Below the pieces are notes generated by a model. That model was not told the DNA's origin and ran no database searches. It saw only the letters and a program-made list of their open reading frames with translations. Both the position numbers and the translations under genes were made by a program. DNA of 64,000 nt, from contig JAHHHM010000014.1 in the NCBI GenBank assembly GCA_019359355.1, positions 62,001 to 126,000 on the forward strand. Reading direction: 5' to 3'. Shown here one piece after another: positions 54,487 through 61,442 of this stretch (positions are counted from its first letter, which is position 1; the number at the start of each line of letters is the position of its first letter). The stretch comes from Microcoleus vaginatus WJT46-NPBG5 (GTDB lineage: Bacteria > Cyanobacteriota > Cyanobacteriia > Cyanobacteriales > Oscillatoriaceae).

Positions 54487-55116
54487 ATGCTGATACCAAA
54501 TTTTGTTTTTCCTACTTTAAAAAAACAAAAAAGTCAACAGATACAAGGTAAAAGACAACCCAAGAGTTATCTCTTTCTTTTACCTTTTTACTGTTTTCTT
54601 TTAACGTTCTTGGCCGGTGGCTGTGTTGTCGTCCTCGACAGCTCTAAAACCCCAGAAGAAGAACCCACAAAGCCGGTTACAACCACTGCACCCGAATCAG
54701 CATCAAGACCCCTAACAGCCACCGAATTTGCTGCCTTGGAACAGTCAATTCATGAACAAGTAAATCAGTATCGCGCCTCCCAGAAATTGCCGCCGCTAAA
54801 GCTCGATCCTCGAATCAGCGAAGTGTGCCGGCAACACAGCCAAGGAATGGCTAGCGAGGGCGTTCCCTTTGGCCATGAAGGATTTGAGCAAAGAGCTGAA
54901 GCCATTGAGAAAAGCATTGCTTATCGCTCAGTTGCAGAAAATGTTGCCTATAATTTTGGCTATAGCAATCCCGGTAAACAAGCGGTTGAAGGATGGATTA
55001 AGAGTCCGGGGCATCAGAAAAATATGGTCGGCAATTTTGATTTAACCGGCATCGGTATTGTTAAAAATACTAAAGGAGAATATTACTTTACTCAGATTTT
55101 TGTGCGCCGGCAGTAA
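54487..55116 (+). CDS. CAP/SCP-domain secreted protein, possible lipoprotein
   Basis: The 209-residue protein has a hydrophobic N-terminal segment ending FLLTFLAGGC (Cys46), a weak lipobox, followed by a Thr/Pro/Glu-rich linker. The CAP domain contains LEQSIHEQVNQYRASQKLPP, VCRQHSQGMASEG, the FGHEGFEQRAE block, SVAENVAYNFGYSNPG and GWIKSPGHQKNMVG. CAP proteins are extracellular and often bind lipids or cell-wall ligands. It begins 7 bp after trpB. Codons 15-40 are encoded by an intergenic-type inverted repeat with a T-run, so the signal region is built from repeat DNA. Confidence 0.85.
   Translation: MLIPNFVFPTLKKQKSQQIQGKRQPKSYLFLLPFYCFLLTFLAGGCVVVLDSSKTPEEEPTKPVTTTAPESASRPLTATEFAALEQSIHEQVNQYRASQKLPPLKLDPRISEVCRQHSQGMASEGVPFGHEGFEQRAEAIEKSIAYRSVAENVAYNFGYSNPGKQAVEGWIKSPGHQKNMVGNFDLTGIGIVKNTKGEYYFTQIFVRRQ
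54545..54589 (+). terminator. Terminator-like inverted repeat inside the CAP gene's 5' end
   Basis: AAGGTAAAAGA (54545-54555) pairs with TCTTTTACCTT (54576-54586), with T5 at 54585-54589. It could end most trpB transcripts while still being translated as part of the CAP protein's signal region in read-through mRNA. Confidence 0.55.
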
Positions 55117-55119
55117 GAA

Positions 55120-55147
55120 TTGGGCATGGGGGATTGGGCATTGGGCA
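55120..55147. repeat. TTGGGCA heptamer repeat
   Basis: TTGGGCA occurs at 55120-55126, 55134-55140 and 55141-55147, the last two in tandem. This GGGCATT-type short repeat is common in filamentous cyanobacterial spacers. A related copy lies at 58159-58214. Confidence 0.8.
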
Positions 55148-55342
55148 TTAGATTGAAAAGAAATTGGTTTGATAGATGGTGCCGACTTAGGATTTTTTAG
55201 TTTTCTGCCATCAACCTCATTGTTCTTCAAAATTTTATTGACTAAATTAGAGCGAGACAGGCGATAAAAGTCTCAATTACTTAGTTTCGCTATTTCAAAA
55301 AAATAAACTACGCGAGTTTTACTTTCTACTCAAGGTAAATTT

Positions 55343-56500
55343 ATGAACAAACAAATTGAGCATCCCCTACTTCCAAAAGCTAGCCACGATGAACTAGCAA
55401 GACAAAATTTTGTGGCAAGTCTGAAGGTTTATGTAGCCAGGAATATCACACCGGGAAATAAGGTTGTTTATGACAAATTGGCGAAACCCAAATTTGAGCA
55501 AGAACACCAACGTGCGCCACAAAACCGGCATGAAATTCGGCGAGTGATGGAAAATGAGCCTTACTATCAGTGGTGGAGTGCTCTGCGGCGCACGACTCAG
55601 GAGATGATGTGGGATTCGGTCAATAGTAGTATTGAGCGCCAGTTGCCCGATTTGGTGGAGTGTGCGCGCCGGCAAGCAAACAAGCTCGGTTCATTAACAT
55701 TAAATCCCGATTTAACGATTCCTGCTTATCAAACGGCGGTAGACATTCATTGTATGCCGGGAGGGTATCAAGGGGAATTTACAGAAGATGATGTGGCTGC
55801 CGGCGCTTTATATGATCGCGGGGTTTATTTGTATGTCTTAGGACAGTTAGGGCCGCTGAATGACGATATGGGTCAGTCTGTGGTTCAAAACTACTTGAAA
55901 CTGCAATATCCTGACTTTCAACCGGCACGCATTCTTGATTTGGGATGTACGGTGGGACACAGCACTTTGCCGTATGTGGATGCGTACCCGGATGCTGAAG
56001 TCTATGCAATCGATACCGGCGCAGCGCTGTTGCGTTATGCTCATGCACGGGCAGAGGCAATGGGTAAGCGCGTTCACTTCTCGCAGCAAAATGCTGAGCG
56101 CACTAACTTTGCCGATGGGTCATTTGATTTAATTGTTTCCCATATTCTGTTACATGAAATGCCGGTGTCTGCGATTCGTAATGTTTTGCAAGAGTGTCAC
56201 CGGCTGCTGGCTCCGGGTGGGATGATGGTTCATGCTGAGGCTCCGCTCTATGGCAATATGGAAGCATTTAATGCTTTCATGTTCGATTGGGAAACCAAGA
56301 ACAACAATGAGCCATTTTGGAGTGCGATGCGGGATCTCGACTGGATGGAAGTCGCGACAGGTGCCGGTTTTGAGAGCGAAAAGGTGATTCAATCTTCTGC
56401 TGCTAACGGTGTCTGGAAACAAAAACTCGCCGGTGGCAACTCTCAAAATGACGGTTTTGGCCGGCGCGGCAGTTGGTTGATTTTGGCTGCTAGCAAATAA
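55343..56500 (+). CDS. Class I SAM-dependent methyltransferase
   Basis: This 385-residue cytosolic protein has an N-terminal helical region of about 175 residues that is not part of the common fold. The methyltransferase core follows: ILDLGCTVGHSTLPYVDAYP (SAM motif I), VYAIDTGAALLRYAHARAEA (acidic residue after beta 2), FADGSFDLIVSHILLHEMPV (motif II/III) and RLLAPGGMMVHAE. The target is unknown. The partner gene at 56516 starts 15 bp after its stop; I recall this pair together in other bacteria, so they may act on one substrate. Confidence 0.9.
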   Translation: MNKQIEHPLLPKASHDELARQNFVASLKVYVARNITPGNKVVYDKLAKPKFEQEHQRAPQNRHEIRRVMENEPYYQWWSALRRTTQEMMWDSVNSSIERQLPDLVECARRQANKLGSLTLNPDLTIPAYQTAVDIHCMPGGYQGEFTEDDVAAGALYDRGVYLYVLGQLGPLNDDMGQSVVQNYLKLQYPDFQPARILDLGCTVGHSTLPYVDAYPDAEVYAIDTGAALLRYAHARAEAMGKRVHFSQQNAERTNFADGSFDLIVSHILLHEMPVSAIRNVLQECHRLLAPGGMMVHAEAPLYGNMEAFNAFMFDWETKNNNEPFWSAMRDLDWMEVATGAGFESEKVIQSSAANGVWKQKLAGGNSQNDGFGRRGSWLILAASK

Positions 56501-56515
56501 TCCGGTGCAGTGGTT

Positions 56516-56800
56516 ATGGCAAAGAAGGCAAAAGGCAAACGACCGATTTATTTGAATGACCCTCAAACCGACAAGTTGCTAACCGTAATTTTGGCACTTG
56601 CCGGCGAGGTTTCTGTCTTGCACGAACGTCTCGATACCCTAGAACGGGTGGCTACAACAAAAGGTTTAATTGACCTTCAAGAAATCGAGACATACCAACC
56701 CGATGAGCAAGTGGCCCAAGAGCGAGAGCAGTGGCGTCAAGCCTATCTTGAGCGGGTGTTACGGGTGGTGCGCGAGGAGTTAGACACCTTGAACGGATGA
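56516..56800 (+). CDS. Small coiled-coil partner of the methyltransferase
   Basis: The 94-residue protein has a basic start (MAKKAKGKRPIYLND) and a long helix (LLTVILALAGEVSVLHERLD, TLERVATTKGLI), then an acidic helical tail (QEREQWRQAYLERVLRVVRE). No enzyme motif. It is 15 bp downstream of the methyltransferase, which suggests a structural or targeting partner. GTG 56510 is an alternative start. Confidence 0.8.
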   Translation: MAKKAKGKRPIYLNDPQTDKLLTVILALAGEVSVLHERLDTLERVATTKGLIDLQEIETYQPDEQVAQEREQWRQAYLERVLRVVREELDTLNG

Positions 56801-56884
56801 TGAGGTGTGTCTTCTTCAACGGAGAATGGGAAAATTGTAGAGCCGTTCTCAATTGCATGAAAGACTAAGAAGCCGGAAAGGCAT

Positions 56885-56960
56885 TGGGGGGTTCCCCCCA
56901 AACCCCCGATTGGGGGACGCAACCGTCCCCCAAACCCCCTCCAAAAGGGGTGCTCTGCTA
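56885..56960. repeat. G5/C5 nested-palindrome interspersed repeat
   Basis: The segment contains CCCCCGATTGGGGG, GGGGGACG...CGTCCCCC and other short G/C-run palindromes in about 75 bp. This form of small interspersed repeat is frequent in filamentous cyanobacteria and probably folds into several competing hairpins. It lies between the methyltransferase pair and rnd and could reduce read-through. Confidence 0.85.
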
Positions 56961-57017
56961 GGCGTCATGTATGTGAGAACTGCTATATTTCCCATTTCTT
57001 AGCACAGGAGTGAGCTG

Positions 57018-57641
57018 TTGGAAGATTTTCAGGTTTGCGAGCGTGATCTTTGTGATGCCTATCTATCTCAGTATTTAGAAGCTGAAGCGCTGGCAGTTGA
57101 TACCGAAACAATGGGATTGTTACCTTGGCGAGATCGCTTGTGTTTGGTGCAACTATGCGATCCGCAGGGTCGGGTGACGGTGGTTCGTATTCAGCGCGGA
57201 CAGAAAGAAGCACCGAATTTAAAACAGCTAATGGAAACTGCCGGCATTCTCAAAGTCTTTCATTTTGCCCGTTTTGACATGGCAACGATGCGCCACAATC
57301 TGGGTATTGAGGTTGCGCCGGTGTTCTGCACGAAGATCGCGAGTAAGCTGGCTAGAACCTACACCCCGAAACATGGTCTTAAGGAAGTGGTGCAAGAACT
57401 TGAGCGGGTGGAACTGGACAAAAGCGCTCAAAGTTCGGACTGGGGAAATGCTGCGAACCTTTCTGACGATCAGCTCAGTTATGCGGCGAATGATGTGCGC
57501 TATTTGCTCAGTGTTCAGCAAAAATTGATGGGGATGCTGCAACGAGAGGAACGCTGGGAATTAGCGCTGCAATGCTTTCAGTGTTTGCCGGCGTTCGTTT
57601 CCCTCGATTTGCTGCAATACAAGGATATTTTTGAGCATTAA
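57018..57641 (+). CDS. rnd: Ribonuclease D (DEDDy 3'-5' exonuclease)
   Basis: The 207-residue protein is shorter than E. coli RNase D because the C-terminal HRDC domain is absent; this short form is usual in cyanobacteria and suits a 3'-end RNA trimmer. Metal ligands are Asp28 and Glu30 (AVDTETMGL), Asp87 (FHFARFDMAT), and Asp159 with the general-base Tyr155 (SYAANDVRYL), so it is DEDDy. GLKEVVQ and SDWGNAANLSDDQL also fit the family. The TTG start at 57018 is supported by ACAGGAG 7 nt upstream. It may share a transcript with little else, since the rhodanese gene is convergent. Confidence 0.93.
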   Translation: MEDFQVCERDLCDAYLSQYLEAEALAVDTETMGLLPWRDRLCLVQLCDPQGRVTVVRIQRGQKEAPNLKQLMETAGILKVFHFARFDMATMRHNLGIEVAPVFCTKIASKLARTYTPKHGLKEVVQELERVELDKSAQSSDWGNAANLSDDQLSYAANDVRYLLSVQQKLMGMLQREERWELALQCFQCLPAFVSLDLLQYKDIFEH

Positions 57642-57661
57642 GCACCCTGTCTGCTGCTTTG

Positions 57662-58042
57662 TCAAAGATTAGCTCTCTGAAGAATTGACTCAATGGGAAA
57701 GCCAACTGCTTTCCATGCGGCAACGCCGCCTCTGATTTCAGATACGTTTTCATAGCCGGCTGATCGCAGTTGCTCGGCAGCTTCGGCGGTTTCCTCGTCG
57801 GTTTCGCCATAGAGGTAGATATCGCGGCACAGTTCAAGCGCTGTGAAGGCACGTTCGACCAGTTCGCTCGCCGGCATGGAGATCGCGCCGGTGATGCGGC
57901 TGGTATTGAATAGGTTGCGCTCTCGCACATCAATGATTGTTAAGGCTGGATCGCCCCAGTCAAGCCGGTCTTTGAGGTCATAAACGAGGGATTTGGCTTG
58001 CAGTGGCGGCGGGATGGGGATGAGGCCGAAGAAGTTAGGCAT
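57662..58042 (-). CDS. Rhodanese-fold protein lacking the active-site cysteine (copy 1)
   Basis: The 126-residue single rhodanese domain contains YDLKDRLDWGDPALTIIDVR, NTSRITGAISMPASELVERA and RDIYLYGETDEETAEAAEQL. In active rhodaneses a Cys-initiated loop follows the fourth strand (C-x-x-G-x-R); here it reads GETDEE, so sulfur transfer by the usual route is not possible. A binding or scaffold role is inferred. ATG 58042 (MPNFFG) is chosen; a longer frame extends to 58084. A paralogue with the same defect lies about 320 bp upstream on the same strand. Confidence 0.85.
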   Translation of the reverse strand: MPNFFGLIPIPPPLQAKSLVYDLKDRLDWGDPALTIIDVRERNLFNTSRITGAISMPASELVERAFTALELCRDIYLYGETDEETAEAAEQLRSAGYENVSEIRGGVAAWKAVGFPIESILQRANL

Positions 58043-58158
58043 GATGAGCGAAGACCTATTACATTCTCCTCTGCAATGTAACAATATATTTTAAATTTTG
58101 CAAAGTTTTAAGCAAATTAACTTTACAACGGTATCAATTTATGCAATTACACCTAGAG

Positions 58159-58214
58159 TTGGGCATGGGGCAAGGCTTCGCCAACCTAAAGGTATGGGGA
58201 TGGGGCATTGGGAA
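58159..58214. repeat. GGGCAT/GGGGCATTGGGA-type repeat cluster
   Basis: TTGGGCATGGGGCA, a CTTCGCC segment and GGGGATGGGGCATTGGGA lie close together in the gap between the two rhodanese-fold genes. They match the spacer repeat at 55120. Confidence 0.7.
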
Positions 58215-58255
58215 TATAGAATGCTCACCCACTTTCCCACTCTGGACTCAGCACT

Positions 58256-58290
58256 AAAAAAAATTAGGAGGCAACCCTAGAAGGATTGCC
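58256..58290 (-). terminator. Terminator of the second rhodanese-fold gene
   Basis: On the minus strand GGCAATCC (58290-58283) pairs with GGGTTGCC (about 58277-58270), and an A8/T8 run (58256-58263) follows. It lies about 75 bp after the stop of the gene at 58366. Confidence 0.75.
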
Positions 58291-58365
58291 CCAATAAAGC
58301 CACTGCCTGAATTTCTCTCACTTAATTAGCTGACAGCGACGTAATATTAAACTGCAAAGCAAAGC

Positions 58366-58848
58366 TTAAACATCATTTGATTGCGTCTCTGCATGATGCT
58401 TGAGGTTTGATGCGACGTTGTAGGCTTCATCGGGAGCCGGATCTTTTGCGTCATCAATGCCTTCTGTGGAGCCGGCAATCGCTCTCCATGCATCCAAGCC
58501 ACCTGTTATTTCTGCCACGTTGGTAAACCCAGCTGAACGCAACAGATTTGCAGCTTCTGCGGTTTCTGCGTCGGAGCCGCCATAAACATAAATGTCGCGG
58601 CTGGGTTCTAGACTAGATTTAGCCCGCTCTACCAAGTCCTCCTTTGAAAACGGCATTGCTCCCATGATGTGCCCCTTATTGTAAGCAGTACGCTCACGCA
58701 CATCCAGAATTGTCAAAGCCGGCTCACCCCATTCCAAACGAGCTTTGAGATCGTGTGCAGAGGACTGAGCTTTCAATCCTGGGGGGGTCGGAGTCAGATT
58801 AGGCATTTTCTCTTTGGCATCTTGAATTTGATCGGGAATATTTTTCAT
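58366..58848 (-). CDS. Rhodanese-fold protein lacking the active-site cysteine (copy 2)
   Basis: The 160-residue protein has a rhodanese domain (AHDLKARLEWGEPALTILDV, NKGHIMGAMPFSKEDLVERA, RDIYVYGGSDAETAEAANLL) and a hydrophilic C-terminal extension of about 35 residues (IDDAKDPAPDEAYNVASNLK). The catalytic loop reads GGSDAE with no Cys, exactly as in the neighbouring copy, so the pair arose by duplication of an already inactive domain. It has its own terminator, so the two copies are likely to be separate transcripts. Confidence 0.87.
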   Translation of the reverse strand: MKNIPDQIQDAKEKMPNLTPTPPGLKAQSSAHDLKARLEWGEPALTILDVRERTAYNKGHIMGAMPFSKEDLVERAKSSLEPSRDIYVYGGSDAETAEAANLLRSAGFTNVAEITGGLDAWRAIAGSTEGIDDAKDPAPDEAYNVASNLKHHAETQSNDV

Positions 58849-59304
58849 GATGAACTTTAACCAATTACTTCAATTTGGAATATAACAAGCTCGTTTCGGT
58901 CACCGAATCCTTCTAGGGAGAGAGCGTTCGCTTATCTTCGGGCAGAATTAAGTAATCATAGTGTTAGGACTTCAGCAGCAAGTTGTCAGGCCAAGTGCCA
59001 ATAAGTAAAAATTATCAGTCATTTCTGGCCCTGTCCTTTCATAGGTGGCCGGTGTAGATGCTTGCATTTAGCCTCAACTCTCACTGTGTTTCTATTAAGC
59101 GTTGTAGCTATGGGGCTGCTCATAGCTACAACGCTTAATCTATATTTAAAACAAAAAGTAAAATTTAGTTTTACCTTTAATCAAAACCCATGAAAATTTA
59201 ATTTCATGATAAATTCTTGCAATTTAATTGCAGATTAACTAAGCATGAAGTTAGCCGACTCTCTACCCTCAATGCTCAGAAGGAATCGTCCACAAGAAAC
59301 AGTG
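58849..59304. other. Intergenic region with a long inverted repeat
   Basis: This gap of 456 bp holds the 19-bp inverted repeat at 59094-59139 (separate entry) and an otherwise unremarkable sequence. No open frame here looks protein-like; the open frame at 59217-59411 overlaps the next gene and is a shadow. Confidence 0.5.
59094..59139. repeat. Perfect 19-bp inverted repeat with 8-nt loop
   Basis: ATTAAGCGTTGTAGCTATG (59094-59112), loop GGGCTGCT, CATAGCTACAACGCTTAAT (59121-59139). There is no T-run beside either arm. It lies about 165 bp past the stop of the minus-strand gene at 59305. It could be an RNA-stability element, a dimeric protein site or the end of a miniature mobile element. Confidence 0.9.
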
Positions 59305-60252
59305 TTATTCCGTTTCACAAGGGTTCAAAGCCAGTTGTTCTGTTGATTCTATTAAATTTGACGAGGGGAAAGATTCGCCGGCAGAACTGTATAACTCAAC
59401 GAATCTTTTAAAAAGCCGCATTGTTTCGTGATTTGAAACCCGATTTAAATTAACCAAGCCGGCTACATTTTTTTGAGAGATTTTGTGTAAATAGGGCAGA
59501 TCTTCAAACAACGTTAAACAAGAAGCGAAATGCAAGAGCATTTGCAATATCGGTTTCGGCCATTCCAAGTTGCTGTAAATGTCGATTAATAACTTGTGTT
59601 CAGTCTCGCTGATCGGCTGCACGTTAAACATGACAACTATCTTTTTACCGTTGTAAACTGGAATGCAAAGTTCAACGGTATAAGGCGCATATAAGATTAA
59701 AATAACTTCAACAACTGGTAACCTCCAAATTCTCAAAATATTGAAAGGAGAATCTAAAATTGTTTGAAATTTAATCATGCCGCCGGTGGCTGTAGGCTGG
59801 AAATGGGTAACTTTCAGGATTTTTAAGTTGTTGAGACTGAAAGCGTGAATGGATTCCAGATGTTTTAAGTTTAATAGATGATAAATTTGGCAGACATAGG
59901 AAAAGGGTAAAATATATTCTTGACTGATTGCGTGATAAGCTTGCAGCTCAAACATTCTGGCTTGAGCTTCCCATAAAGCGAATTCTGGCTGATTGGGTTG
60001 AGCGTTAAACCTGCATCTGCTAATTTCTCCCGTGTTTAGGCTTTCTTCTGGCTTCAAAGACAGCCAAGCTAAAAGCAAGAAAGAGGCTGTAAATAACTGT
60101 GTTAAGTCAATCGCCGATAAATAACCATCAGCCAGTGAAGCTAAACTTCTATCGGTAATTCCAAATAAACATGAAGGAATGCCTAAAATCCAAATACTGT
60201 TTCTAATGTGGGCGATAAAAATAGAAGGGTTGGGGAATTGATTGTTATTCAT
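59305..60252 (-). CDS. Unknown protein resembling a ring-hydroxylating-oxygenase C-terminal domain
   Basis: The 315-residue protein shows no Rieske motif (no CxH or CxxH pairs). Its middle (YHLLNLKHLESIHAFSLNNL, FQTILDSPFNILRIWRLPVV, VVMFNVQPISETEHKLLIDI) reads like the substrate-binding domain of VanA/PaO-type Rieske oxygenases, and the N-terminal 60 residues are hydrophobic. I am unsure of this match. It may be a Rieske-less relative or simply an unknown family. It stands alone, with about 500 bp of free sequence upstream. Confidence 0.65.
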   Translation of the reverse strand: MNNNQFPNPSIFIAHIRNSIWILGIPSCLFGITDRSLASLADGYLSAIDLTQLFTASFLLLAWLSLKPEESLNTGEISRCRFNAQPNQPEFALWEAQARMFELQAYHAISQEYILPFSYVCQIYHLLNLKHLESIHAFSLNNLKILKVTHFQPTATGGMIKFQTILDSPFNILRIWRLPVVEVILILYAPYTVELCIPVYNGKKIVVMFNVQPISETEHKLLIDIYSNLEWPKPILQMLLHFASCLTLFEDLPYLHKISQKNVAGLVNLNRVSNHETMRLFKRFVELYSSAGESFPSSNLIESTEQLALNPCETE

Positions 60253-60771
60253 GGAAGTAAAAAAGTTAATTATGTATTAACAAAAATAAAATTAAACTTT
60301 GACGGTTTGTTCTATTAATTAAAACGATAAAACCTAAAATCATTTCCGACCTCTACCGCCAGGTGGGTGTCTTAAGTGACACAATCTAGTGTTAAAGGTA
60401 TGAAAATACCCTTTCCTATTTCTCAAAGGTGGTTAGAGCTGGCCGGCCTATATATCTGAGGGATGAGAGGCAGGATTATTTTGGTGGCCGGCAGTCCTAA
60501 AAAATGCTCGATTCAAAGAGCAGTTGAAAGCACGGATTCCTCGCTATATCCCGCTTTTACCCGCAGGGGATCGCTGAGTTTGAGGAAAGAAATAGCTTAG
60601 CTGCTCTGCTAGCAAAGTAAGTTTGTGTATTGATACTTACCTATTTAATTAATACAGGCTACACCTCTAGAGCGATGAATCTCTTCACTAAACCTACAAA
60701 AATAAAAATGTAAATAATCAAATAATTCTGCATCTCCATGAGTTCGTTTGAGATGGCAGCAGGAGGAAAAT
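60253..60771. other. Intergenic region with a short coding-like stretch
   Basis: This gap of 519 bp is divergent between the unknown gene and the GSP17M-like gene. A 36-codon frame at 60467-60577 (containing NARFKEQLKARIPRYIPLLP, then AGDR and TGA) has no start codon and may be a fossil of a gene. TTGATA at 60630-60635 with TACAGG at 60653-60658 is a weak promoter candidate for the gene at 60772. Confidence 0.4.
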
Positions 60772-61329
60772 ATGGTAGTTAGCGAGCAAAGGCGTGCAGT
60801 TGGAGTTTTTTCTGACCGGCAACAGGCAGAGGAAGCACTTAATGAATTAAAAGCTGGAAACTTTTCGATGGATAAAGTTTCCCTGATTGCCAAGGATACA
60901 GAAGAAGGAGGCGAGCAGGTAGGCGGTACTCAAGTCAGCGAAAGCATTGGCAATCAAAATGTCCAAAGTGGAACAGCAGTGGTTGCCGATGCGGCAACGA
61001 GCAGTGCTTGGGGGAGTGTATTAGTGGGTTTAGGCAGTTTGGCGATTCCCGGACTTGGCCCTTTGATCGCAGCCGGTTCCGTTGGGGTTGCACTCGTCAC
61101 AACCTTAGCCGGCATTGGTTTGGGAACCCTCGCCACAAGTAATTTAGTGAAGGCATTAACTGATTTAGGCATTTCCCAAGAATCAGCAAGCGCTTATGCA
61201 GATAGCTTGGAACAAGGTAATTACTTGGTGATCGTCGATGGCACCCAAGACGATATGAGTCGTGCAGAAGGCGTTTTTAGCAATTTTGGAATTCAACACT
61301 GGGGCATTTATAATTCCCCACAGGTTTAA
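60772..61329 (+). CDS. General-stress-protein-17M-like protein with a hydrophobic glycine-rich centre
   Basis: The 185-residue protein has an N-terminal GSP17M-type segment (RRAVGVFSDRQQAEEALNEL, FSMDKVSLIAKDTEE), a hydrophobic Gly/Ala/Leu-rich stretch (about residues 80-130) that may insert in or associate with membranes, and a C-terminal segment that repeats the pattern (GISQESASAYADSLEQGNYL, VIVDGTQDDM, GVFSNFGIQHWGIY). Members are common in cyanobacteria and often annotated only by the stress domain. The start has AGGAGG at 60761-60766 with 5-nt spacing. Function unknown. Confidence 0.85.
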   Translation: MVVSEQRRAVGVFSDRQQAEEALNELKAGNFSMDKVSLIAKDTEEGGEQVGGTQVSESIGNQNVQSGTAVVADAATSSAWGSVLVGLGSLAIPGLGPLIAAGSVGVALVTTLAGIGLGTLATSNLVKALTDLGISQESASAYADSLEQGNYLVIVDGTQDDMSRAEGVFSNFGIQHWGIYNSPQV

Positions 61330-61442
61330 GCGATAGCCAGAAGAAAAGATGAACGCGATTTGCTGGATGGACAAGGTGGCCACTCTAAATCCTCAACCGG
61401 CACCATCCCATTGAAGTGGAACTCTGACCTACACTTGATTGT

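Noticed and set aside
56885-56960. G/C-run repeat considered as a CRISPR or as an rRNA/tRNA fragment
   Set aside because: There are no evenly spaced direct repeats with unique spacers and no tRNA arm sequences; it fits a cyanobacterial interspersed palindrome.
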